DNA of 64,000 bases from an uncultured Lachnospiraceae bacterium (GCA_910586015.1 CAJUGJ010000002.1:124001-188000), one strand, 5' to 3'; shown: positions 8,783 to 18,464, counted from the stretch's first letter. Program-made: numbers and translations. Notes: a model not told the origin generated them from the sequence alone.

Positions 8783-10030
8783 TTATTCTTTTTTATTATT
8801 TTCCTGTTCTTTTTGTCTTGAAAAGTATGCTTCAAATGGGTCGTCTGAGGAAGCCGTCTGAGCAAATGGGTCGTCAGAAGAAGTCGTCTGAGCAAATGGA
8901 TCATCTGCTGGTTGTTCTGTAAGATTGTCCTCTGTTTCTATTTCTTGTGAGAAACTTTCAGCTCGATTATATCTTAAATCTAAGAAGGAATTAAAATCTT
9001 TGCGGAACATACGAGCCACTTCATCATCATAGCCAACTAAAATATTTGGAAATGTATTGACTAGGTATTCCAAAATGCTATTTGCACTTGCTTCGTTACT
9101 AACTCCAATGTGGTGTGCCTTTTTGTCTTTATCATACATCATAACTTCATAAGAAGTTCCCGTCTTTATACCATTTGTTGTATGTGTAGTTTTATGTAGA
9201 TATGCCCAAACAAGTTGTGCATTTTTAACGGCATACGTTTTGTTCTTATTCCAATAATATGTATAGATTTTTCCGATTTTAGTATCGTTAGCAAGTGCCT
9301 TAGCTGCAATATAATCTTTTTCTGCAATATCCATTGCACCTTCTCCATCTTTTTTAATGGCTTTAATCAAATGTTTTTGATTCTTGCCTGCACGAAGTCT
9401 TAAATAACGGAATAAACAGTATAGCAATATAAGGACGCCCGCAACTTCTGCTAAAATGACCAATTCAACTCTTTTATTTCCAACAAAACCTTCTTTAATA
9501 AAATATGGAAGGAAATATGTTCTTAATTCTTCTTCTGTATATCCCATATTTCTAAAAAAGACAGTCATATTGTCGTATCGATTGTCTTCCATTTTTGTAA
9601 TTGTTCCAGTATATACTTTTTCATAATCGTAGTTTTCAGGATAATTATCCATTAAAATTTGAAAAGAAGTATCAACTATAACACCCATTGTTTCCTCTTC
9701 TTTCGCAGGTACTCGAAGTCCTATATAAGCAACTTGATTCATATCTTCTGTTCGAATAATATAGTAAAGCCAATCTGTTCTTCTCTTATTTGTGTTAGTA
9801 TACTTTGTATAATCTTCTTCATAACAGCCAAGTGAAAACCATACTGTAGCTTTCACATATTTGTCAGCTGTAATCTCTTCATTCGTTAAACTTTCAAAAG
9901 CAGTTGGTCCTTTGATCAACATAATCGTTTCTTTTGCAAAAGCCACAATAAGAGCAACGCCAATAATAATACAAATAATTTGACTAACTCTTTCCTTTTT
10001 TAGTGATTTTTTTCTCAACTCTTCTAACAT
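8783..10030 (-). CDS. Unknown two-span membrane protein with C-terminal DPFAQT repeats
   Basis: I do not recognise a function. The 415-residue product has one membrane helix near the N-terminus (about 17-37), an extracytoplasmic-type segment, and a second helix at about 190-210 (VELVILAEVAGVLILLYCLF) followed by basic residues. A soluble C-terminal part follows. The end is acidic and carries a ten-residue repeat, DDPFAQTTSS / DDPFAQTASS / DDPFEAYF, encoded by 30-base tandem repeats at 8833-8908. Spacing of the two helices suggests an exposed domain flanked by cytoplasmic ends. The ribosome binding site GGAGGTTGAAGG supports the ATG at 10030. It appears monocistronic, with its own promoter and terminator. 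Confidence 0.7.
   Translation of the reverse strand: MLEELRKKSLKKERVSQIICIIIGVALIVAFAKETIMLIKGPTAFESLTNEEITADKYVKATVWFSLGCYEEDYTKYTNTNKRRTDWLYYIIRTEDMNQVAYIGLRVPAKEEETMGVIVDTSFQILMDNYPENYDYEKVYTGTITKMEDNRYDNMTVFFRNMGYTEEELRTYFLPYFIKEGFVGNKRVELVILAEVAGVLILLYCLFRYLRLRAGKNQKHLIKAIKKDGEGAMDIAEKDYIAAKALANDTKIGKIYTYYWNKNKTYAVKNAQLVWAYLHKTTHTTNGIKTGTSYEVMMYDKDKKAHHIGVSNEASANSILEYLVNTFPNILVGYDDEVARMFRKDFNSFLDLRYNRAESFSQEIETEDNLTEQPADDPFAQTTSSDDPFAQTASSDDPFEAYFSRQKEQENNKKE
8833..8908 (-). repeat. 30-bp tandem repeats encoding DDPFAQTxSS
   Basis: Two full 30-base units (8833-8862 and 8863-8892) and a partial third (8893-8908) encode the acidic tail of the unknown membrane protein. The units differ at a few positions. 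Confidence 0.8.
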
Positions 10031-10081
10031 CCTTCAACCTCCATTATACTTTCTTTTTAGCAAATACAAACTCCTGTTCGT

Positions 10082-10110
10082 ATCGTACCATTCTGCTATA
10101 AAAATGTCAA
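10082..10110 (-). promoter_or_regulatory. Promoter of the unknown membrane protein gene
   Basis: The minus strand has TTGACA (10110-10105), a 17-base spacer, and TACGAT (10087-10082), about 50 bases upstream of the start at 10030. Confidence 0.6.
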
Positions 10111-10150
10111 GAACATTTTTTCGATTACTGAACAAAATATCGAATCTTAA

Positions 10151-10192
10151 AAAAAATTCTGTCTGAATTGTAGATGACAGACAGAATTTTTT
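10151..10192. terminator. Rho-independent terminator after pfkA
   Basis: Perfect 15-base arms AAAAAATTCTGTCTG (10151-10165) and CAGACAGAATTTTTT (10178-10192) flank a 12-base loop. It sits 11 bases beyond the pfkA stop codon and ends in a T run when read on the minus strand. Confidence 0.9.
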
Positions 10193-10203
10193 ATATCTAA
10201 TCA

Positions 10204-11214
10204 TTATCTTGATAATCTTTTTGACATTTCATATAAGTAGGAATCTAAATCTTTTTTCATTGCAAGGGCTTCATTGATGTCATAATCTATAAATTGTCCA
10301 TTTTTATATGCAACTACCCGCATACTGTCACCATTACATAAAATATCTACTGCTTTTGCCCCCATAGCAGACGCATATACACGATCTTTACAAGTTGGGC
10401 TTCCACCTCTTTGAATATGTCCAATAATAGTTGCTCTGGTTTCCATTCCTGTAGCAGCCTCAATTCGCTTTGCCATTCCATAGGAATCTCCAATTCCTTC
10501 TGCATTTACAATAATATGATGCTTTTTCCCTCTTTTTTTCTTTTCTTTAATATTATTGATAATTCTTTCTTCATCACGGTCATACTTCTCTGTTGTCAAA
10601 ATATCTTCAGCTCCATTGGCAATTCCACACCAAAGAGCAATATAGCCTGCATTTCTTCCCATAACTTCTACAATACTGCACCGTTCATGAGAAGTAGAAG
10701 TATCCCGAATTTTATCAATTGCTTCCATTGCTGTATTTACTGCTGTATCAAAACCAATCGTATATTCTGTACAGGCAATATCTAAATCAATTGTTCCTGG
10801 AAGTCCTACTGTATTAATTCCACGGGCAGCAAGTTGTTTTGCACCTTGAAATGAACCATCACCGCCAATTACTACAAGTCCATCAATTCCATGTTTTCTG
10901 CAAATTGCCGCACCTTTATCTTGTCCTTCCTTTGTCATAAATTCAGGACACCTTGCTGTGTATAAAATAGTCCCGCCTTTTTGGATAATATCAGACACAC
11001 TTTTTGCTTCCATGTCTATGATATCTTCCTCTAAAAGTCCTGTATATCCTCTTCGAATTCCTTTCACTTTTAGTCCATTGGCTAGGCCAGTTCTGACTAC
11101 AGCACGGATCGCGGCATTCATGCCCGGTGCATCACCACCACTTGTTAAAACACCTATTGTCTTAAGTGCAGGCATTCCCGACGCATTTTCTACTTTGCTC
11201 GCTGTTGTACCCAT
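10204..11214 (-). CDS. pfkA: ATP-dependent 6-phosphofructokinase
   Basis: It phosphorylates fructose 6-phosphate to fructose 1,6-bisphosphate, the committed step of glycolysis. The 336-residue product shows GVLTSGGDAPGMNAAIR (ATP site), VVIGGDGSFQGA, catalytic GTIDLDI, and VEVMGRNAGYIAL. GGDGS, with Gly rather than Asp, is the ATP-using rather than pyrophosphate-using form. The catalytic loop has Leu where many enzymes have Asn (TIDND), but both aspartates remain. An extra 16 or so residues precede the first strand; GGAGG nine bases before the ATG at 11214 supports this longer start. It follows dnaE by about 80 bases and ends at a strong terminator. Confidence 0.95.
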   Translation of the reverse strand: MGTTASKVENASGMPALKTIGVLTSGGDAPGMNAAIRAVVRTGLANGLKVKGIRRGYTGLLEEDIIDMEAKSVSDIIQKGGTILYTARCPEFMTKEGQDKGAAICRKHGIDGLVVIGGDGSFQGAKQLAARGINTVGLPGTIDLDIACTEYTIGFDTAVNTAMEAIDKIRDTSTSHERCSIVEVMGRNAGYIALWCGIANGAEDILTTEKYDRDEERIINNIKEKKKRGKKHHIIVNAEGIGDSYGMAKRIEAATGMETRATIIGHIQRGGSPTCKDRVYASAMGAKAVDILCNGDSMRVVAYKNGQFIDYDINEALAMKKDLDSYLYEMSKRLSR

Positions 11215-11295
11215 ATTCCTATACCTCCAAACCTTATAACTCTTAATCTGTGTAATCCTTTTTTCCGAACCTAATACTTCCTTATTGTACCGCTT

Positions 11296-14200
11296 TTACA
11301 TATGTTTTTCAATACTCTTTTCGACAATGCGGATATTTAATTTTCCATAGGTCTCATATAATTTAGATAAAATTTGGTCGTTTACTTGAATATTACGTTG
11401 ACTTGGCAACCTTTTTATTACTTTTTCACTTTCGCAATAAATGACAATCGAATCGTTTCCGTCATATTCGCTTAACAAATCATACAACTTTTGTTCATTT
11501 TCCACAAAACTTCGTTTATTCGGATATTTTATCCATACCTCCTTTAAAATATCCGAGAATGGAATGATTTCCTGACAAATGAATTTTGCTGCACGTTCTT
11601 CTTCCGCAGATACTCTTCCTCGAATAAAAACTTTATTATCTGGTTCTGTAAGAGTACGATTTTTTTCAAAATCTCTTGAAAATAAAATGACTTCTACTGT
11701 TCCTGTCAAATCTTCTAATGTTAAAAATGCCATCATGTTATTATTTTTAGTCACTTTTAAACTTCTAGCTGTAATCATTCCGCCAATCGTCTGAAAACTT
11801 CCATCCATTACACGAGCTCTGTTTGTTTCCTCTTCTAGTAAAAAGTCAACTGCAGAAGCTGTTGTATTCTTTTTTATCTGTTCTTCGTACTGTTCTAATG
11901 GATGTCCACTGATATAGATCCCAAGTACTTCTTTTTCAAATGCTAAAAGTTCTTCTTTGCTATATTCTTCTACATTTAAAAAGACTTCTGCTTCTTGTTT
12001 AGATTGTGGTGCTACAAGTTCAAATAAACTCAACTGTCCATCTATCGATCGTTTTCTTTCCTGTGTAATATCATCTAAAATTTTTATATATGTCTGCATC
12101 TTTTGCTTTCTTGTTCCGGGTAGTGTATCAAATGCTCCTGATTTAATAAAACTTTCCATTGTTCTTTTATTTACTTCTTTTCCAGAAAGCCTAGACACAA
12201 AATCTCTAAGTCCTCGATAAGTACCATTTAATTCTCTTTCTTTTATCAAAGCTTCTATTACTGGTCGCCCTAATCCTTTAATTGCAGATAAACCATATCG
12301 AATATTTTTTCCATCTACATTAAATCCCATCTCCCCAATATTAACATCAGGTGGCAAAATTTGAATACCCATCTGGCGGCAGGCGGTTATATATTCTGCT
12401 ACTTTTGCGGGCGTATCAATTACAGAAGTCATAAGAGCTGCCATAAATTCAATTGGATAGTAATATTTTAAATATGCAGTCTGATAGGAAATTACTGCAT
12501 AGGCAGCTGCATGTGATTTATTAAAAGCATATTTTGCAAAATCAATCATTTCATCATAAATATGATTTGCTGTCTGTTCAGAAATTCCTTTGGCAATACA
12601 TCCCGGAACTTTTTCTTCTTCATTTCCATAGACAAAGTTATGGCGTTCTTTTTCCATTACAGAGGCCTTCTTTTTAGACATGGCACGACGTACTAAATCA
12701 CTTCTTCCATAACTATACCCTGCTAAATCCCTTACAATCTGCATAACTTGTTCCTGATATACAATACATCCATAAGTTGGTCTTAAAATTGGCTCTAGCT
12801 GTGGACATTCATATACAATATTTTTCTGATCATTTTTCCCTTGAATATATTTTGGAATAAAATCCATTGGTCCGGGGCGATATAGAGAAATTCCTGCAAT
12901 AACATCTTCTAGATTATGTGGCTTTAATTCTTTTATGAAATTTTTCATACCAGTACTTTCTAGCTGAAATACACCTTCGTTCTTTCCAGTACTAAGCATT
13001 TCGTAAATTTTAGGATCGGAAAAATCAATTTTGTCAATATCTAATGGAGATTCGTTCTTCTGTTTTCTTCCCTTGTTGACTAATTTTACTGCATTTTGAA
13101 TTACAGTCAATGTTCGAAGACCCAAAAAATCTATTTTTAGAAGCCCTAATTCTTCTAAGGTAGTCATAGTAAATTGAGTTGTAATAGTATCATCTGTTGC
13201 CTTAGAAAGTGGTACATAGTCGTCAGCTGGTGCATTACTAATAACAACTCCCGCAGCGTGCATAGAAGTATGTCTAGGCAGTCCTTCCAATCGTTTTGAC
13301 ATATCAATTAAATTATGAATTTCCTCATCATTTTCATAGACCTGTCGTAGTTCTGGATTGGAATTTAACGCCTTATTAATTGTAATTCCAAGTTCTGTTG
13401 GGATCATTTTAGCGATCACATCTACTTGAGAATAAGGCATATCTAGAGCACGTCCTACATCTCTGATTACAGCCTTTGCTGCCATTGTTCCAAAAGTGAC
13501 AATTTGAACAACTCGATCCTTTCCATACTTTTCAACCACATAATCGATTACTTCCTGTCTGCGTTCAAAACAAAAGTCAATATCAATATCTGGCATGGTC
13601 AATCGCTTTGGATTTAAAAATCGCTCAAACAAAAGATTATAACGAACGGGATCAATATTTGTAATACCTAATGTATACGAAACTAAACTTCCTGCTGCAC
13701 TTCCTCTTCCCGGTCCTACTATAATTTGATGATCCCTTGCAAACTTAATAAAATCCCACACAATTAAAAAGTAATCTACAAATCCCATACTATAAATAGT
13801 TTCTAATTCATAGCTTAGACGAGATGAAAGTTCTTGTGCCTGTTGTTTTTCATAGCGTTTATAAAGTCCTTCCCAACACAATTTTTGAAGATATTCCCAT
13901 GAGGTAAAGTTAGGAGGAACATCAAATTTTGGAAGCTTATAATGTCCAAACTCGATCTCTACTTCACATCGCATTGCTATCTTATGTGTATTTTCCAATG
14001 CCTCTTTCGCATATGAAAATAATTCTTCCATTTCATTTGGAGACTTAATATAATATTGTCCTCCTTCATACCGCATCCGATCCTGATCTCCTACCTTTTT
14101 TTGAGTTTGTATACAAAGTAAGATATCATGGGCAGCTGCATCAGAAGCTAAGGTGTAATGAATATCATTTGTTGCTACTAAAGGAATTTTTGTTTCTCTG

Positions 14201-14781
14201 CTCATTCGGATCAAACCCTGATTAACCAGTTTTTGTTCTGGAATTCCGTGATCTTGAAGTTCTAAGAAAAAATTATTTTCTCCAAAGACTTCTCTTAAAT
14301 GAAGTGCGACTTTTTTTGCCTCTTCATAAAATCCTCTGCGTAATTGAACTGCCACTTCACCAGCAAGACAGGCAGATAGAGCAATAATTCCTTCTTTATA
14401 TTTTTCTAAAACCTCATAATCTACTCTTGGCTTATAATAAAAACCTTCTGTAAATCCGCGGGATACTAATTTCATTAAATTAGAATATCCTATGTTATTT
14501 TCTGCCAATAATACCAAATGATAATATTTTTCTTCTGATGCACCTCCTTCCTTATCAAAACGGGATTTAGGAGCTACATAGACCTCACATCCTAAGATCG
14601 GACGAATTCCTTGAGCTTTACAAGCACGGTAAAAATCAATCACTCCATACATAACCCCATGATCAGTGATAGCTAAACTATCCATACCTAATTCCTTTGT
14701 TCGTGCTACCATCTCCGAAATTTTTCCTGAGCCATCTAGTAGACTGTATTCGGTATGCACATGTAAATGTGTAAAATTCAT
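11296..14781 (-). CDS. dnaE: DNA polymerase III subunit alpha (DnaE type)
   Basis: This is a replicative polymerase subunit; in Firmicutes DnaE typically works beside PolC. The product is 1161 residues. It begins with the PHP domain (FTHLHVHTEYSLLDGSG) and continues with the polymerase core, whose catalytic PDIDIDF is near residue 395. Thumb and fingers follow (GRGSAAGSLVSY, YQEQVMQI), then a helix-hairpin-helix segment and an OB fold near residue 1000 (IGGMITARSLKVTKNN). Length and order are normal for DnaE, with no PolC-type exonuclease insert. GGAGTAGGAT precedes the ATG. It starts 14 bases after the deacetylase gene. Confidence 0.97.
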   Translation of the reverse strand: MNFTHLHVHTEYSLLDGSGKISEMVARTKELGMDSLAITDHGVMYGVIDFYRACKAQGIRPILGCEVYVAPKSRFDKEGGASEEKYYHLVLLAENNIGYSNLMKLVSRGFTEGFYYKPRVDYEVLEKYKEGIIALSACLAGEVAVQLRRGFYEEAKKVALHLREVFGENNFFLELQDHGIPEQKLVNQGLIRMSRETKIPLVATNDIHYTLASDAAAHDILLCIQTQKKVGDQDRMRYEGGQYYIKSPNEMEELFSYAKEALENTHKIAMRCEVEIEFGHYKLPKFDVPPNFTSWEYLQKLCWEGLYKRYEKQQAQELSSRLSYELETIYSMGFVDYFLIVWDFIKFARDHQIIVGPGRGSAAGSLVSYTLGITNIDPVRYNLLFERFLNPKRLTMPDIDIDFCFERRQEVIDYVVEKYGKDRVVQIVTFGTMAAKAVIRDVGRALDMPYSQVDVIAKMIPTELGITINKALNSNPELRQVYENDEEIHNLIDMSKRLEGLPRHTSMHAAGVVISNAPADDYVPLSKATDDTITTQFTMTTLEELGLLKIDFLGLRTLTVIQNAVKLVNKGRKQKNESPLDIDKIDFSDPKIYEMLSTGKNEGVFQLESTGMKNFIKELKPHNLEDVIAGISLYRPGPMDFIPKYIQGKNDQKNIVYECPQLEPILRPTYGCIVYQEQVMQIVRDLAGYSYGRSDLVRRAMSKKKASVMEKERHNFVYGNEEEKVPGCIAKGISEQTANHIYDEMIDFAKYAFNKSHAAAYAVISYQTAYLKYYYPIEFMAALMTSVIDTPAKVAEYITACRQMGIQILPPDVNIGEMGFNVDGKNIRYGLSAIKGLGRPVIEALIKERELNGTYRGLRDFVSRLSGKEVNKRTMESFIKSGAFDTLPGTRKQKMQTYIKILDDITQERKRSIDGQLSLFELVAPQSKQEAEVFLNVEEYSKEELLAFEKEVLGIYISGHPLEQYEEQIKKNTTASAVDFLLEEETNRARVMDGSFQTIGGMITARSLKVTKNNNMMAFLTLEDLTGTVEVILFSRDFEKNRTLTEPDNKVFIRGRVSAEEERAAKFICQEIIPFSDILKEVWIKYPNKRSFVENEQKLYDLLSEYDGNDSIVIYCESEKVIKRLPSQRNIQVNDQILSKLYETYGKLNIRIVEKSIEKHM

Positions 14782-14795
14782 ATCCTACTCCATTT

Positions 14796-16268
14796 CTATT
14801 TCAGTTTTGGTCTTGCAGGATCAATAACTTTACTTAAATCAAAGAGATCTGCAAGACGTTCTGGAAACTGAAGCATTGCCTGACCGTCTAATGGTCTTCT
14901 TGTCATACGAATATAATTTTTTCTGACTTGAATCCAAGGTTCTTTAAAAACACCACAGTAAAAACGAAATCCTTTTTCAAAAAGTTTCTCAAATTTATAG
15001 CTTTTATATCCTGAAATGGTATTTTCAATATCAATACCATATGGAAAGATATAAACATCGGTTTCTCCTACTAAAGATCCTACATTTTCCAACCAATTAT
15101 CTGTATCATATACTAAAAATTCATTTGTACAAGTTTCCATATTTCGATGTCCATTACTATGACAGGCAAATTCCCACCCCCATTCCTTCATGACTTTAGC
15201 AACTTCACGAACCGTTTCTTTATCCTGTTCGTAGGTTGGAGAATCTTTTGACGCTGGATCTGTACGATATCCTAATGCACCCTCATAACCAGTCAATGCA
15301 ATTAATCCTCTTGCACCACGATAAGAAAAATCCGGATGTGTTTCAAGAAACGTTTCTAAAACAGGAACTAAATCATAATCTCCTATCACATAACTTCCAT
15401 CTTCTAGTAACATCTTTGTAGAAGGACGTCCATTCTCATCGATCACCATACAAGAAGCAAATCCGTCACCATCCATATAGTCATAATAATTTACATCATC
15501 TTGGGATAATACAAATGGCTTTTTATCTGGAGGTAAAAGAATAGAACCTTCTTCATAAGCCATTGTGCCGTCCTCTTGTTCTACAAGTTGAACTACGTCA
15601 TGAATACTAACCAAAACATACCCTTGATCGTACATCTGCTGCATCATTTCCTGAAACTCAGAAATCGTAGTCATATAATAATTATATCCATTGGAATCAT
15701 AGTCATTGTCAAATGCCTTTGAAGTATCTGCAATAAGTGAGTGAAAAAAGATATGATTTACCTGTGCGGAGGAAGAATATGCTCCAAATGGCACACATTC
15801 TGCTTTTTTTATTTCTATTTCACTTAATAACGTCTGAAACTCACTATTTGCTTCATAACCATGATAAGATTGAATTAATTCGATAGCACTATCATAATCA
15901 TATCCTGTAGCGAGAAATTTTGCCTGCTCTAAAATCTTTTGTTGTTCTTCTTTCTGTTTTGCTATTTCCTCTTCTTGTTTTTGCTTAAGTAGTTGTTCTT
16001 CGTCTGATTTTTGTTCGTTTTCTTTTTCGTTGTCTTTTTCGTTTTTTTGCTCTTTCTCTTTTTCATTTTTCTGTGTGCTGATTTGATTACTTTCCTGTTC
16101 ATTTTCTACTCTGTTTTGTTTATTATCCTGTGGCTGTGCCCTTTTTATTGCAGATACAATCAAAAGACACAATATTAAAGTAAGTAAGATTACTCCTTCT
16201 ACTAAAATAATTTTACTTACTTTTCTTTCTTTTTTTATCTTTTTATTGTTTTTATTTTCTTTATTCAT
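14796..16268 (-). CDS. Membrane-anchored NodB-type polysaccharide deacetylase family protein
   Basis: The likely start is ATG at 16268, with GGAGGAATTCAA before it; a longer frame upstream would run into the terminator hairpin. The 490-residue product has a basic N-terminus, one membrane helix (KIILVEGVILLTLILCLLIV), a long Glu/Lys/Gln/Asn-rich coiled coil, and an extracellular catalytic domain. Deacetylase motifs are SQDDVNYYD for the aspartate pair and ACHSNGHRNM for the HxxxH metal ligands. Family members remove acetyl groups from peptidoglycan or other N-acetylated glycans; the substrate here is unknown. Its position between murB/whiA and dnaE gives no clear functional link. Confidence 0.8.
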   Translation of the reverse strand: MNKENKNNKKIKKERKVSKIILVEGVILLTLILCLLIVSAIKRAQPQDNKQNRVENEQESNQISTQKNEKEKEQKNEKDNEKENEQKSDEEQLLKQKQEEEIAKQKEEQQKILEQAKFLATGYDYDSAIELIQSYHGYEANSEFQTLLSEIEIKKAECVPFGAYSSSAQVNHIFFHSLIADTSKAFDNDYDSNGYNYYMTTISEFQEMMQQMYDQGYVLVSIHDVVQLVEQEDGTMAYEEGSILLPPDKKPFVLSQDDVNYYDYMDGDGFASCMVIDENGRPSTKMLLEDGSYVIGDYDLVPVLETFLETHPDFSYRGARGLIALTGYEGALGYRTDPASKDSPTYEQDKETVREVAKVMKEWGWEFACHSNGHRNMETCTNEFLVYDTDNWLENVGSLVGETDVYIFPYGIDIENTISGYKSYKFEKLFEKGFRFYCGVFKEPWIQVRKNYIRMTRRPLDGQAMLQFPERLADLFDLSKVIDPARPKLK

Positions 16269-16302
16269 TTGAATTCCTCCACTCTTACTTCTTGATTCTT
16301 CC

Positions 16303-16339
16303 AAAAAAGGAGCTACTGCCTATTTTGGCTGTCAGCTCC
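16303..16339 (-). terminator. Terminator after whiA-crh
   Basis: Arms GGAGCT (16309-16314) and AGCTCC (16334-16339) enclose further pairing GCC/GGC. On the minus strand a run of six T (16308-16303) follows. It lies about 16 bases after the whiA-crh stop and overlaps the region just upstream of the deacetylase gene. Confidence 0.7.
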
Positions 16340-16355
16340 CTGTCTTTGAGTTTTT

Positions 16356-17567
16356 CTACTTACCACATAAATATTTTTCAATATTCTCCATTGCCTCTTT
16401 CTCGTCTACTCCTTCTATTACAACTACGATTTCTTCTCCTTCTGGAAGCCCCATACTCATCATTCCCATAATACTTTTGGCATTTACTCTTTTTTTTCCA
16501 CATTCAATATAAATACTACTTTCAAATTGACTCGCTACTTGTACAAGTAATGCAACTGGTCTGGCTTCTAACCCTGCCGGAATTTGAATTGTGATTTTTT
16601 TTGTAATCATTTCACTTTTGCCCTCCTTTTCCCTCAAAACCTCTGCAATACTACACAACTTCTTTAACCGATGATTGACTCCCGACTTTCCAACTTTTGG
16701 GCAAAGCAAGTCCCCCAATTCTTTTAATGTTGCGTCTGGATAGTCAATTCTAAGCTGTGCAATTTCCTCTAAACCTTCTGTCAAATACTCTAAACCAACT
16801 GTATTTTTAATATAATTAATATCCTGAATTTGACGAGAAGCTGCTGTAACAGTCTTTTGGATATTGGCCGTTTCACAATTTACCTTTCGGTTGACGGAAT
16901 TTCGTACTTCTTTTAATATTCTAACATTTTCTAATTCCATCAAAGCAATTGGTGCCTGCATAATATTTAATAGCTCTACAATCTGTGATCCTTCTTTTAA
17001 ATATACAACGTAATAGTGTTTTCGAGAAATGATTTTTGCCTCTACTTCGAAAGAATTCATAATTGTCTGTAACTGTTGTGCTAAAATATCATTTAAAAAT
17101 ACCATTTCTAAATGATACGTCTTTTCTGGATCTGCAACAGAACCTACACTTAAAAAAGCGCCTCGAATAAATGCCCGTTTACAGCAGGTATTTTGTACAA
17201 CAAGGTGATCTGTATAAAGAAACAAAGAACCGGAAGGTGATATTTGCTGTTTTAATTTTAAAGTCTCCATCACAATTTGTACTGTTTTTGTTCCTTCCAA
17301 AACTAAAGTATAAACAAAAACTTTCTTTCTTCGACGTACTATAATTTTGGCACAAATTTTAAAAATATCTTCAATTAACCAAAATGCTCGTCTGCTGACA
17401 GAAATATTTTCTGTCTGTAATACTAAACATTCTAATTTCTCTTCCTTTTTTTCTATCCTTTCACTACAACATTCCATCATCGCTGCTAATTCAGCAATAT
17501 TACAATGTCTTCCAAAGGAGTTGACTTTTTCCAGCTCTTTCTTTACTTTTTTTGAAAATGACACCAT
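16356..17567 (-). CDS. whiA: WhiA fused in frame to a Crh-like HPr domain
   Basis: Residues 1 to about 318 are WhiA, a LAGLIDADG-homing-endonuclease-fold plus helix-turn-helix protein linked to cell division and development (FSKKVKKELE at the start, LKELGDLLCPKVGKSGVNHRL in the HTH). Without a stop, residues 320-403 form a complete 84-residue HPr domain starting MITKKITIQIPAG. Numbered from that Met, position 15 is Glu (GLEARP) instead of the phospho-accepting His, while Ser46 is kept (NAKSIMGMM). This is the Crh pattern, in which only HPr kinase can phosphorylate the domain. Inside the coding sequence, AAAGGAGG precedes the ATG at 16610, so separate Crh could also be made. hprK is four genes upstream. 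A one-base indel relative to a separated pair could produce this fusion. Confidence 0.88.
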   Translation of the reverse strand: MVSFSKKVKKELEKVNSFGRHCNIAELAAMMECCSERIEKKEEKLECLVLQTENISVSRRAFWLIEDIFKICAKIIVRRRKKVFVYTLVLEGTKTVQIVMETLKLKQQISPSGSLFLYTDHLVVQNTCCKRAFIRGAFLSVGSVADPEKTYHLEMVFLNDILAQQLQTIMNSFEVEAKIISRKHYYVVYLKEGSQIVELLNIMQAPIALMELENVRILKEVRNSVNRKVNCETANIQKTVTAASRQIQDINYIKNTVGLEYLTEGLEEIAQLRIDYPDATLKELGDLLCPKVGKSGVNHRLKKLCSIAEVLREKEGKSEMITKKITIQIPAGLEARPVALLVQVASQFESSIYIECGKKRVNAKSIMGMMSMGLPEGEEIVVVIEGVDEKEAMENIEKYLCGK

Positions 17568-17591
17568 TTTTAACCTTTCTAAAGATATCTG

Positions 17592-18446
17592 CTATGTTTT
17601 TTCAATATCTCGATGATCCGCTTTTACTCCATATTCTGTTTTCTTAAATCGCCGGACAAGTTCATTTGTAATCGTTACAGAACGATGTTTTCCACCAGTA
17701 CATCCAATTCCCACAACTAATTGATTTTTTCCTTCTGCAATATAATTTGGAATCAGAAAATTTAAAAGATCTTCTAACTTGTCCAAAAAGATCCCTGACT
17801 GAGGTGTATTGAGAACATAATCTCTCACAGTAATATTATTGCCTGTTTGTTGTTTTAATTCTGGCACATAATATGGATTGGCAAGAAAGCGTACATCAAA
17901 TACTAAATCTGCATCAAGCAGTATACCATACTTAAAACCAAAGGATACTACTGTAATAAAAAAGTTATGGTAAGAACCATTTTCTAAAAAGATATGATCA
18001 ATTTCTGCCTTTAATTCCCGTACTAATAAATGACTTGTATCTAAAATATAATCTGCTTCTTCTTTTAAAAATTGAAGCTGTCTGCGTTCCTCTTCAATTC
18101 CTTTGTCTACTCTTCCAGAGCCTGCTACTGGATGAGTTCTACGAGTTTCTTTATAGCGTTTAACAAGAACCTCTGTTGAAGCATCTAAAAACAGGATTTC
18201 TCTATGAATTCCTTTTTCATCCATTTGTGCCATCACTGGACGAAACTCCTCTAATGTTTGACCATTTCGAATATCAATTCCAATTGCAGCTTTACCAATT
18301 TGTTTATTTTGAGTTGTAAGATTCGCAAATGTTAAAATTAATGGTACGGGCAGATTATCTACACAGAAATATCCCACATCTTCTAACATTTTTAAAACAG
18401 AACTTTTTCCTGCACCAGACATTCCAGTTACTATTACAAGCCGCAT
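17592..18446 (-). CDS. rapZ: RapZ/YvcJ-type nucleotide-binding protein
   Basis: This is a P-loop protein that in other bacteria controls the small RNAs for glmS (E. coli RapZ) or binds nucleotides and affects competence (B. subtilis YvcJ). The product shows VIVTGMSGAGKSSVLKMLED at the N-terminus, a DxR-type middle (LFLDASTEVLVKRYKETRRTHP) and the C-terminal GIGCTGGKHRSVTI typical of RapZ. I choose the ATG at 18446, with GGGAG upstream, giving MRLVIVTG as in homologues. An ATG at 18464, directly after the murB stop, is possible but has no ribosome binding site. It sits between murB and whiA; the yvcK gene usual in this cluster in Bacillus is missing. Confidence 0.93.
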   Translation of the reverse strand: MRLVIVTGMSGAGKSSVLKMLEDVGYFCVDNLPVPLILTFANLTTQNKQIGKAAIGIDIRNGQTLEEFRPVMAQMDEKGIHREILFLDASTEVLVKRYKETRRTHPVAGSGRVDKGIEEERRQLQFLKEEADYILDTSHLLVRELKAEIDHIFLENGSYHNFFITVVSFGFKYGILLDADLVFDVRFLANPYYVPELKQQTGNNITVRDYVLNTPQSGIFLDKLEDLLNFLIPNYIAEGKNQLVVGIGCTGGKHRSVTITNELVRRFKKTEYGVKADHRDIEKT

Positions 18447-18464
18447 TGCCCTCTCCCTTTTCAT

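Noticed and set aside
16356..16610. Reading the HPr domain as a normal PTS phosphocarrier
   Set aside because: The phospho-accepting His15 is Glu; only the Ser46 site remains, so it is Crh-like.
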